A stretch of DNA of 53,950 bases, from contig JAEEIG010000170.1 of the NCBI GenBank assembly GCA_016281255.1, forward strand, positions 1 through 53,950, written 5' to 3'. Source of the DNA: Bacteroidales bacterium. Its GTDB lineage: Bacteria; Bacteroidota; Bacteroidia; Bacteroidales; WCHB1-69. The notes under the pieces were generated by a model. That model did not search any database, was not told the DNA's origin, and worked only from the letters and a program-made list of their open reading frames with translations. Made by a program: the position numbers and the translations under genes. Shown here one piece after another: positions 18,961 to 26,900 of this stretch. Position 1 is the first letter of the stretch. Every line of letters begins with the position of its first letter.

Positions 18961-19476
18961 ATGAAAAGACTTTGGATTTTATTGATTATCGCCGTTTTTT
19001 GCACCTCGGGCAACCTCTTCGCACAGGAAAAGGGCCCGAAGCAGAAAATCATGGATCGCCTTACCTATATGAAGGAGCATTTGACGGTCAGCGAGAAAGC
19101 AAGTGCGAATTTCTGGAAGTCCTACGAGCAATACCTGAAAGACGAGAGGGCCATCATGGACAATTACCGCAAAAACCTGGAAAAGCAGGGCATCAAGCTC
19201 GGCGCCCCGGGAACCAACAAGGAGATGATAGAAAAACTGAGCGACAAGCAACTCACCTATCTGCAAGACCAGAAATTCGACATGCGCAAGAAAATGCTCG
19301 ACTTGGAATACAGTTATTACAAAAAATTCAAAACGATGTTGCCACCTCAGACGCTGCAGAAACTCTACAACCTGGAATATAAATACAAGAGGACGATGAC
19401 GGCCAAAATGAAAGATGAGAAAAAGAAAAAGAATGACGAGATCGGGCCTGTCAACACGGGTAAGAAAAAACGTTAA
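18961..19476 (+). CDS. Periplasmic Spy/CpxP-like helical protein
   Basis: The product (171 residues from the ATG at 18961; a GTG 9 bp upstream is less likely because it precedes the signal peptide) has a signal peptide ending NLFAQ. A helical, Lys/Glu/Met-rich body follows with MDRLTYMKEHLTVSEKASANFW, resembling the helix-plus-L-T-x-x-Q units of Spy/CpxP-type periplasmic stress proteins. Such proteins often sit behind ECF sigma and anti-sigma genes. It ends in a basic tail (NTGKKKR). A terminator follows at once (19475-19505). Function not established; third gene of the sigma operon. Confidence 0.7.
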   Translation: MKRLWILLIIAVFCTSGNLFAQEKGPKQKIMDRLTYMKEHLTVSEKASANFWKSYEQYLKDERAIMDNYRKNLEKQGIKLGAPGTNKEMIEKLSDKQLTYLQDQKFDMRKKMLDLEYSYYKKFKTMLPPQTLQKLYNLEYKYKRTMTAKMKDEKKKKNDEIGPVNTGKKKR

Positions 19477-19505
19477 AAAAAGAGTGCCAAACGGCACTTT
19501 TTTTT
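19475..19505 (+). terminator. Hairpin terminator of the sigma-factor operon
   Basis: AGTGCC at 19483-19488 pairs with GGCACT at 19493-19498, preceded by an A-run and followed by eight T. It overlaps the stop codon of the Spy-like gene and its T-run leads straight into the -7 box of the next gene. Confidence 0.9.
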
Positions 19506-19506
19506 G

Positions 19507-19514
19507 TATCTTTG
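19507..19514 (+). promoter_or_regulatory. -7 promoter box of crt-hbd
   Basis: TATCTTTG, 21 bp upstream of the ATG at 19536. A possible TTG start at 19512 lies inside this box and is therefore rejected. Confidence 0.65.
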
Positions 19515-19535
19515 CCCCTCGAAAAAATCAAAAAT

Positions 19536-20315
19536 ATGAAGGAATACCAATACCTGAAAATAGAGAACTCCGAGTCGGTTTGCACACTGACCATTTCCGC
19601 GCCCAAGTCGCTTAACGCATTAAATTCCAATCTTTTGAAAGAAATGGACGATTTCCTTTCCAACCTCGACAGCCACATCCGCGTGCTGATCATCACCGGT
19701 GACGGCGAGAAGTCGTTTGTGGCGGGCGCCGACATCTCCGAAATGCAGTCGCTCAATGCGGAGGAGGGCGAACGTTTCGGCGCCTGCGGTGCGAAAGTGT
19801 TCCGCAAGATCGAGACGCTGCCGATACCCGTCATCGCGGCGGTGAACGGCTTTGCCCTCGGCGGCGGTTGCGAGTTAGCGCTGGCCTGCGACATCCGATT
19901 GGCAGCCAACACCGCGAAGTTCGGACAACCCGAGGTCGGTCTGGGCATCATCCCCGGCTTCTCCGGCACCTACCGCCTCACCAAGATCGTCGGCATGGGC
20001 ATGGCCAAGGAACTGATCTTCTCCGCCCGCGCCATCAAGGCGGACGAAGCCCTGCGCATCGGACTGGTCAACGCCGTTCACGAACCCCAGGATCTGATGA
20101 AAGAGGCGATGAGACTTGCCCACAGAATCGTGAAAAACGCACCCATCGCCGTGAGATACGCCAAAGAGTGCATCAACGAGGAGTACGACCTCCCCGCTGA
20201 CGAGGCCATCGCTTTCGAGAGCCGCATGTTCGGCAAATGCTTCGCCACCAAGGACCAAAAGGAGGGCATGACCGCGTTCCTCACCAAACAGGACGCCCAC
20301 TTCACCAACGAATAA
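19536..20315 (+). CDS. crt: Crotonase (3-hydroxybutyryl-CoA dehydratase)
   Basis: Crotonase dehydrates (S)-3-hydroxybutyryl-CoA to crotonyl-CoA in butyrate/crotonate fermentation. The 259-residue protein closely follows clostridial Crt: SFVAGADISEMQ (residues 60-71) and AAVNGFALGGGCELALACDI contain the oxyanion-hole segments, with catalytic glutamates E113 (GGGCE) and E133 (FGQPE). The C-terminal FATKDQKEGMTAFLTK is also typical. The ATG at 19536 fits the promoter box just upstream. hbd follows 30 bp later, giving two consecutive steps of the pathway in one operon. The thiolase and butyryl-CoA dehydrogenase genes are not in this window. Confidence 0.93.
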   Translation: MKEYQYLKIENSESVCTLTISAPKSLNALNSNLLKEMDDFLSNLDSHIRVLIITGDGEKSFVAGADISEMQSLNAEEGERFGACGAKVFRKIETLPIPVIAAVNGFALGGGCELALACDIRLAANTAKFGQPEVGLGIIPGFSGTYRLTKIVGMGMAKELIFSARAIKADEALRIGLVNAVHEPQDLMKEAMRLAHRIVKNAPIAVRYAKECINEEYDLPADEAIAFESRMFGKCFATKDQKEGMTAFLTKQDAHFTNE

Positions 20316-20345
20316 ACATTTTTAATCCTAAAAAAATACATTGTT

Positions 20346-21182
20346 ATGAAAATTTGCGTTATCGGTACAGGTACCATGGCCAAAGGTATTGTAAAGGCTT
20401 TCGCCGCCAAGATGCCCGTGGTCATGAAGAGCAGAACCCAAGCCAGCCTCGACAAGGCAATGGGTTCTATTTCAAAAGGTTATAGCAAACTGGTGGAAAA
20501 AGGCAAGATGACCCAAGAGGCTGTCGATGCTTTGTTGAAGAATATCACCACCACCACGGACTACGCCACATTTGCAGATGCAGACCTCGTGATTGAAGCC
20601 GCTGTAGAGGAAATGCAGCTCAAAAAGGACGTCTTCATGGAATTAGACAAAATCTGCAAACCGGAGACGATTTTCGCCACCAACTCCTCTTCTTTGTCCA
20701 TCACGGAGATTGCCGCCTGCACGAGCCGTCCCACGAAATTCATTGGCTGCCACTTCTTTAACCCCGCCGACAGAATGGCATTGGTGGAGGTCATCAAGGG
20801 TCAGCTCACCTCGGACGAGACGGCCAAATGCATCGTGGATCTGACCACCGAGATTGGCAAGACCCCCGTTCCCGTGAACGAAGCACCCGGTTTCGTGGTG
20901 AACCGCATCCTCATCCCGATGATCAACGAGGCTGTGGGCATTCTGGCCGACGGCATCGCAAGCGCCGAGGACATCGACAAGTGCATGATGTTGGGTGCCA
21001 ACCACCCCATGGGCCCGCTCGCTTTGGCCGACCTCATCGGCAACGACGTGAACCTGGCCATCATGGAGGTGCTCTACAAAGAGTTCGGTGACCCGAAGTA
21101 TCGTCCTCACCCGCTGTTGCGCAAGATGGTCCGCGCCGGACTGCTTGGCCGCAAGACTGGCGAAGGATTCTACAAATACTAA
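20346..21182 (+). CDS. hbd: 3-hydroxybutyryl-CoA dehydrogenase
   Basis: The enzyme interconverts acetoacetyl-CoA and 3-hydroxybutyryl-CoA with NAD(P)H. The 278-residue protein has an N-terminal Rossmann motif ([11 protein letters not shown], residues 5-15), the catalytic regions TNSSSLSIT (about 112-120), GCHFFNP with His136 and the paired Glu in LVEVIKG (E148), then the hinge phrase [13 protein letters not shown], and the C-terminal dimerisation domain ending [10 protein letters not shown]. The length matches Hbd of butyrate producers. The third Rossmann glycine region reads TMAKG rather than the more usual TMGxG, a small departure. A terminator follows at 21196-21232. Confidence 0.94.
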   Translation: MKICVIGTGTMAKGIVKAFAAKMPVVMKSRTQASLDKAMGSISKGYSKLVEKGKMTQEAVDALLKNITTTTDYATFADADLVIEAAVEEMQLKKDVFMELDKICKPETIFATNSSSLSITEIAACTSRPTKFIGCHFFNPADRMALVEVIKGQLTSDETAKCIVDLTTEIGKTPVPVNEAPGFVVNRILIPMINEAVGILADGIASAEDIDKCMMLGANHPMGPLALADLIGNDVNLAIMEVLYKEFGDPKYRPHPLLRKMVRAGLLGRKTGEGFYKY

Positions 21183-21195
21183 AATCGAACGAAAA

Positions 21196-21232
21196 CAAAA
21201 ACACCCTCGGAGTTATCCGGGGGTGTTTTCTT
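21196..21232 (+). terminator. Hairpin terminator after hbd
   Basis: ACACCCTCGGA pairs with TCCGGGGGTGT around a short loop, flanked by an A-rich run and TTTTC. It directly abuts one of two inverted 17-bp repeats (21233-21249). Confidence 0.85.
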
Positions 21233-21249
21233 TTGGGTTTACAGGCTTA
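21233..21249 (-). repeat. Inverted 17-bp repeat, left copy
   Basis: The minus strand reads TAAGCCTGTAAACCCAA, identical to the plus strand at 22731-22747. Each copy is followed outward by a terminator-like hairpin, so the two copies enclose the WG-repeat gene region. Confidence 0.8.
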
Positions 21250-21489
21250 CTTGTCGTTTTTTGGTTTCCACCTACTCGCTTCAGCATTATTTGAACTTAC
21301 TTCGATGGTGATAGAATCTCCAACTTGACGGTCACCATAGAATGATGCTATTCCTTGTATCGTTTGATTTTTGGGCGACTGCCTTTTTATGTTTCTTTTT
21401 ATGTTTATGTTTCTTTTTCATATGATATTATTATGGTGCAGAGGCGAGTCGTGATGTGCAATGTAGTGTCGTACTTGTTCGATGTTCAT
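21247..21489 (-). pseudogene. Possible decayed small gene (81 codons with one internal TGA)
   Basis: Within the 350-bp gap after hbd, one minus-strand frame runs from an ATG at 21487-21489 to TAA at 21247-21249, broken by a single TGA after 23 codons. The second part contains a protein-like stretch, IQGIASFYGDRQVGDSITIE, followed by VSSNNAEASRWKPKNDK. No family is recognised. It lies 44 bp downstream of the WG gene on the same strand and inside the inverted-repeat boundary. It may be the eroded end of a lost gene or chance. Nothing else is seen in this gap apart from the terminator. Confidence 0.35.
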
Positions 21490-21532
21490 TTATATGCTCC
21501 TACGCCTGCGAAAACTCGCATTTTGCCGGTTA

Positions 21533-22444
21533 TCACCAGCGAAGCCAATCCTTGCGGCCACGCAATTTGTCTATCAGGGTCGGTTTGGTCACGGGCTTTT
21601 GGAATTCGAAGTTGCCGGAGTAATTGATGTAGCCATGCGTGTCACCGATTCTGGCGTAAGCAAGCCCTTCGGAAAATATGTTCAGATTGTCGAACTTTGC
21701 ATCTACCAACAAGTTACCCTCTTTGTCGATGATTCCATATTTCCCGTCCATCTCCACTCTAGAGTATCCCTCGTAGAGCGGCATGACATAATCGAATCGG
21801 TCGCCAAGCCGAGTCACTTCAGCCCCATTTTTGTCAATAAAACTCCAAACGCCATCTTTATTGACTGGAGCCACCCCTTCGGAAAAGGACTCCGCTTCAT
21901 CGAATTGAGGTTGGATGACAAAACGCCCTGTGGTGTCGATGAAGCCGCTTTTGCCATCCTCGGTCAAAGTCACCAATGCCAATCCATCGATAAACGGAAA
22001 CGCCATGAAGAATTTCGGTTCAATCACCATCTTTCCCGAACGATCAATAAAGCCGTTGTTGTTGAAACCAACTTCGGCAGTAGCCAGTCCGCAAGAAAAC
22101 AGTCCCACATCCGTGTATTCCTCACCGAAATCAACGACCACGTTTCCAGCCTTGTCGATGATTTGGAGTTGGTTTTCGATTTGAACCGTCGCAAGCCCCT
22201 CGGAAAAAGCAAGGGCAAAGTCATATTTCGGCTCCAACACCATCGTACCGTATCGGTCGATGAATCCGTATTTATTCTTAACGGCCACTGCGGCCAAACC
22301 TTCTGAGAAACCGTCTGCTCCCGTAAACTTCGGCTCAATTTCAACATTTCCATTACGATTGATAAACCCCATGTGGTTTTTGATAACCACGGCAGCCATT
22401 CCTTCGGAGAAAACCCACGGACTGCCAATAATAGCACTATTCAT
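21533..22444 (-). CDS. WG-repeat protein
   Basis: The 303-residue cytoplasmic protein has no signal peptide. It is built of about eight copies of a 35-40-residue unit of the form F-S-E-G-L-A-x-V-x-x-x-x-x-x-G-F-I-D-x-x-G-x-x-V-I-x-P-x-F-D, which is the WG (beta-propeller-like) repeat. Proteins of this kind are common and often duplicated in Bacteroidetes; their function is unknown, although some are linked to surface or defence loci. The C-terminus ends basic (KLRGRKDWLRW). A -7 box within a palindrome at 22521-22537 is its likely promoter. The gene stands alone between inverted repeats. Confidence 0.85.
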   Translation of the reverse strand: MNSAIIGSPWVFSEGMAAVVIKNHMGFINRNGNVEIEPKFTGADGFSEGLAAVAVKNKYGFIDRYGTMVLEPKYDFALAFSEGLATVQIENQLQIIDKAGNVVVDFGEEYTDVGLFSCGLATAEVGFNNNGFIDRSGKMVIEPKFFMAFPFIDGLALVTLTEDGKSGFIDTTGRFVIQPQFDEAESFSEGVAPVNKDGVWSFIDKNGAEVTRLGDRFDYVMPLYEGYSRVEMDGKYGIIDKEGNLLVDAKFDNLNIFSEGLAYARIGDTHGYINYSGNFEFQKPVTKPTLIDKLRGRKDWLRW

Positions 22445-22520
22445 GATACAAAATTTTGAAATTTCTGTTTTTTTATTTCCTCAAAAGCGTTCATCACATT
22501 TGTTCACCCACCTTGGGTCG

Positions 22521-22537
22521 CAAAGATACTATCTTTG
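22521..22537. promoter_or_regulatory. 17-bp palindrome made of two back-to-back -7 boxes
   Basis: The sequence CAAAGATACTATCTTTG is its own reverse complement apart from the centre base. Each half is a TATCTTTG box, one per strand. The minus-strand box is the likely promoter of the WG gene, 77 bp away. Confidence 0.6.
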
Positions 22538-22681
22538 TTTATTGGTATGGATACAAAAAAGTCAAAAGGTTGCAGTTTGTTGAAAAATATTTATTTCGAG
22601 AACTCCGCAAGCGGAATGCTAATGTTGACCGGGGATTCCCTTTAACCTTCTAACCTTTTAACCCTTTAACCGCCTAACCGT

Positions 22682-22746
22682 GTAAACCTGTAAACCCGTA
22701 AACCTGTAAGCCTGTAAACCTGTAAACCCCTAAGCCTGTAAACCCA
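22682..22746 (+). repeat. Octamer tandem repeat (GTAAACCT type)
   Basis: About eight copies of an 8-bp unit, GTAAACCT with variants GTAAACCC and GTAAGCCT. Looser CCTTTTAACC-like units precede it from about 22641. Confidence 0.9.
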
Positions 22747-22747
22747 A
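22731..22747 (+). repeat. Inverted 17-bp repeat, right copy
   Basis: TAAGCCTGTAAACCCAA, the inverse partner of 21233-21249. It overlaps the end of the octamer array. Confidence 0.8.
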
Positions 22748-22748
22748 G

Positions 22749-22785
22749 ACGCCCTCGGAGAATTTTCCGAAGGCGTTTTGTTTTT
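22749..22785 (+). terminator. Terminator-like hairpin
   Basis: ACGCCCTCGGA pairs with TCCGAAGGCGT and is followed by TTTTGTTTTT on the plus strand. No plus-strand gene precedes it closely. It mirrors the hairpin after hbd. Confidence 0.65.
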
Positions 22786-22913
22786 CCACCAGCATCTGGT
22801 ATCCGGTATCCGGTCTCCTGCAAATGTTTTGCGATTTTTGGGGTTAGTCTGCGGAAATCTGCGAGGTCTGTGAGCAATATGGTCGGTGGTGGGTCATTGG
22901 CAGAGGCAAACTG

Positions 22914-23999
22914 TTATCGTTTCACCACTCGCTTGGTGACAGTGCCTTGTTCGGTGATCACACGTACGAAGTAGATGCCGGAAGCACGGGAAGATAAGTT
23001 GATATCTATTTGATAATCATCTACTTGAATAATGTCCAGTTCTTTTCCGAAAACATCAAACACCTCTACTTGATCAATGAGAAATTCTTCGCTGCGGATG
23101 GTGCATTTGCCAGTTGTGGGGTTGGGGAGAACATTGATCGACATGTCAAGCTGATGTGGCGCAATACCAACAGAATCAGTGTCGGAAGGATGTATATACG
23201 ATATTACTATATTGTCCATCCACATGAACCAATTGTAGTTTTGTGGGTAATACCGGAATGCGATGTGATTTCCCGTTCCGGAAATATTTGTTAAGTCGAA
23301 ATCTACCACTTCGTCAGTCCAGCTTCCAGTGATTTCTCCTGCTTCAATGGTACGAACAAGTTCGAAACTGTTTTCATCGGCAGTACTATTCAGCACACCT
23401 ACTTCAAGACGGCCTGAATTTCCCGATTCAGCAAGCATTTGGAAAGAGGCCCGTACATCATGCAGTTCCACATCTAATCGGGGCATCACGGCCATCAGCA
23501 TATCCCCTGCATTATCTGTCCTGAGCCAGAGTGAATGCGAGCCGCCCACATAGTTATGAGTTACTTGGATGCTAGCATTTTCAGGGAAGAAAATATCCGG
23601 GTAAGCCCATGAGGTATACGGGAAAGACCAGCAACGGGGACGAGCGAATTCGTTGTAATACCAAGGTTGGAAGTAGTTTTCGAAGTCTTCCACGTAAGGC
23701 AGGTGAGTTATTGTGGTACATGTTGTAGTAAAAGCTACGGGCACGCTCCACCCACTTGTTTCACCATTGTCACAGTTGGCTTTGACATACACATCGTACC
23801 ATTTCCCAAACTCTAGATTGTTTATATGATACGGTTTTGATGTTACGGTGGTAATCATGGCTTGGGACATAGGTGCTTCATGTAACTTCACTGCGACTTG
23901 CCAAGAGGTTACCTCGCTTTCGGAGATCCAGTCTATATCGGCTGATTGATCCGTGATATTGGTGACGCTAATGTCGTGTGGCAGTGGGCATGTTGAGTG
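22914..23999 (-). pseudogene. C-terminal part of the split giant adhesin, with T9SS sorting domain
   Basis: These 361 codons continue, in the same frame and without a gap, the 2554-residue product that stops at the TAG at 24000-24002. They encode the end of a fibronectin-III-like unit, a further jelly-roll domain (HLPYVEDFEN onward, to MWMDNIVISY) and a type A T9SS sorting domain of about 75 residues (INVLPNPTTGKCTIRSEEF onward, ending TVTKRVVKR). An internal ATG at 23891 could start a 325-residue product, but that would have no signal peptide, so it would not be exported. Together with the upstream part the ancestral protein had 2916 residues or so. It is read as the stranded 3' end of a single gene. 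Confidence 0.85.
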
Positions 24000-26900
24000 C
24001 TAAAGCAGCACATTGTCAAGGTACCCATAACCACGTAGTGCTATGTAATGACCGTTGCCAGTGTAGTTGTGCAGATGCACTTTTTTTTCTGCCCAATGCT
24101 CCACTTGGTGGTACTCTAATTGCATGGTGTCCACTGGAGTGAAAGTGGTTGCATCTTCTGGATCATCCATTACACCTACGATAAGCATGGCTGCGGGGTC
24201 GTAGGTTTTGTATTGGAAGGAAATTTGTAGTTCGTTGATAGGTGTTGCTGGATCTATTTCAGGCAGGATTGCAAAGCTGTTGTATCCGGATGGGAAGACC
24301 ATCATGCCAGGAGTACTGTAGGTGTGGTCGTAATGACCTGGAGTGTACAGATCAATATAAGGGTAATTGCTTGATGTGGTACTTAATCGTTGCCAGCACC
24401 GTGGGAAACTTGCAGTTTCATACGTATCAAAATTGTCAGAATAGGGGAATGATGAAATGTAACCGCAGTCGGTTCGCTGAGAAATGGGTTGAGACCAATA
24501 ACTGTACTCGCTATTGTTGCACAAAGCGCGAATATAAAGGTCGTATGAGTAATCATTTATCAGATTTTGGAATGTGAATATCGTATCCGTCAGGGTGATC
24601 AATTGTGATGGATTAATGGCGGACCCAGTAGGGACGAGAGCCGCTTCCCAAACACTGTCTAAAGGTGAAGATGGGGTAAAGTGAATTGTGATGGTGTGTG
24701 CAGTCACGGAATCCACCGTGATGTGCGTTGGAACGCCACAAAGACAACCTTGTATGGACACGTTGTCCACTGCGGCAGGTGGGTTGGAAACGTTGTATTC
24801 AGTATTGGTCCACAAGAAGTAGAGGCGCTTCACCCCTTGGAACGTGGTGTCAGCTGTAAAGGTGAAATGACTCCAGCTGGGTTGTCCGTAGAAATCGTTT
24901 CCAATTTGCACCGCGCCCGTGGGAACAGCATAAGATATTGAGCCTCCGGGACCTGCATAATCCACAGGGGTCACGGGTGGCCCTATGAACACCTTCATCC
25001 ATGCAAAATCGGCATTCCCTTGCACCCGATAATCAAAAGAAATCTCATATCCTGAATACGAAGGATCAAAATAAAAATCCCGAAATGCCCAGCATCGATA
25101 GATGTTAGTAGTGAAACAGGCATTGGAAACACCATTGTCGTTGGAAATGTATAAAGCTGAATCCCCTGACTGATAAGCAGCATGACCAATGAACCAGCCA
25201 GTGGGCCAGGTGGAATTGGTATAGGTCAACGATGTCCAGTGACTATTTTCTTCTGCATCTTCGAAACCATGAGCGTATGGAATCCTGCCCAATATCGAAT
25301 GTGTCTGATAAGTTTCCTGATTGCTCCAAAAACTTGTCTCACCATCAGAGCAGAGGGATTTCACTTTCCAAGTATAGAAAGAGGAAGGCTCAAGATTCGT
25401 CATTTGATAGGATGTCTCTGTAGTGAGCACTTCTGTAAAAGCACTGTCTGTCAATGCTTTGAATGCTACGATAAATGTATCCGCGTCAGAATGCCATGTT
25501 AGAGTGGCAGCATCATCAAGAATGTTGACTGTGGCTAACTGCATGGGAATGGGGCAACTAGAGGTGCTGATTTGGATATTGTCCACGGCGCCTGGCGGAT
25601 TCGTACCTTCAACATAATCGTTTTTCCACAAGAAGAAAAGGCGTTGTATGCCTGCATGAGTGGAGTCTACGGTGAAAGTAACAGTGTTCCATATAGAATC
25701 GTTTACATAATCACCACCTAATTGCGTGGAGCCTTGAGGTGCTATATTAAAGTAAGAATTACTTTGATAAGCGGGAGGCGTAACAGGCGGTCCAAGATAA
25801 ACATTGAGTCTATCGTAAGGCAAATTACTAAATACCTCCCCAAAACTGCGAACATCAAACGTAATATGATACTCAGGATGTCCTGGGGTGAAATAAAAAT
25901 CTCGGTAAGCCCATACATGGGAAGTAGAATTGACACTGTAGGCATTGGTGGCACCATTATCGTTGGAAACATACAGCGAGTTGCTGCCTCCATTATTCGT
26001 TGCATTGCCTATGTGCCAAATATTCGTGTAGGTTCCGTTTACAAATGTCCATTGATTGTTCTCAACAGTGTCCTCAAAATCGCAAATATAGGGTAATCGT
26101 GCGGTGTTTTCAGATGTTTGGAAGGAGGATTCTGCAGACCAGAAGCTATGGTCAGTGGCAGTGCAGTTGGTCCGCACTTTCCAAACGTATGTGGTCAGTG
26201 GGGCGAGATTGCCAACGGTGACATACTGATCAGGAACTGTTAGATAAGTATATGCTGAATCGTTTGGAAGTTTATAAGCAACAGTATAGGAATCGGCACT
26301 CCCGTTAGCCAACGTCCACGACAAATTAGCAAGTGTGTCCATTACTTGTGCGGTCAATGCAGTAGGAACATGGGCACAATAGAATCCAGTAATAGAGATG
26401 TTGTCAATATAAGCAGGAGAAGAAACGTTGTTGTTGTAACCATAATATTGAAAATATAATCGTTGTAATCCTTTGTGGGTAGAGTCAATCACCATTGTTT
26501 TTGTTTGCCAAATGCAAGTGTCTTGGAATATTGTTGTAAGTTCGGTAGCTCCTGAGACAGTTGTGCCACCAGGAATCGTAGGTGTTCCGATGAAAACTCG
26601 TACATATTCATTGTTTGCAGCATTGCTCAAGCCATAGAAATCAAAAGTTAGGGCGTAGCCGTTATATGTGGAATCAAAGAAAATGTCGCGATAAGCCCAA
26701 TAGACGTGGCTGACCGGATTGTTGTCGTTAACGTAAAGAGCATGTTCACCGTCTCCGCTGATAGAATTTCCTATTTGCCAATTCACGTAACCAGTAGAGA
26801 TTGTGCTGGTGCGAAATGTCCAAGCTGCATTTTCTGTTGCATCCTCAAAATCACAGAAATAGGGCGTTTGAGTGGGAGTCTCGAATGTCTGCTCAGTACT

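Larger units (their letters stand above)
22445..22913. other. Gene-free gap with palindrome, octamer array and hairpin
   Basis: The 469 bp between the WG gene and the adhesin contain a palindrome (22521-22537), an octamer tandem array (22682-22746), one inverted-repeat copy (22731-22747) and a hairpin (22749-22785). No credible gene is seen; the one open frame here simply reads through the octamer array. Confidence 0.8.

Noticed and set aside
21333-21420. Short Lys/His-rich open frame on the minus strand starting MKKKHKHKKKHKK
   Set aside because: Composition follows an AT-rich run of AAA/CAT codons, no start signal, and an overlapping frame gives better protein-like sequence.
22641-22746. 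CRISPR array
   Set aside because: The units are 8 bp with no spacers and no cas genes in the window.
22674-22877. Small minus-strand open frame with repeated YRFTGLQVYGFTGL-like sequence
   Set aside because: It is a direct translation of the octamer tandem array and hairpin; no conserved protein features.
24000-24002. Reassignment of TAG to an amino acid in this organism
   Set aside because: TAG ends gldK, the MORN protein and the ECF sigma factor at natural family C-termini, so it is an ordinary stop here.
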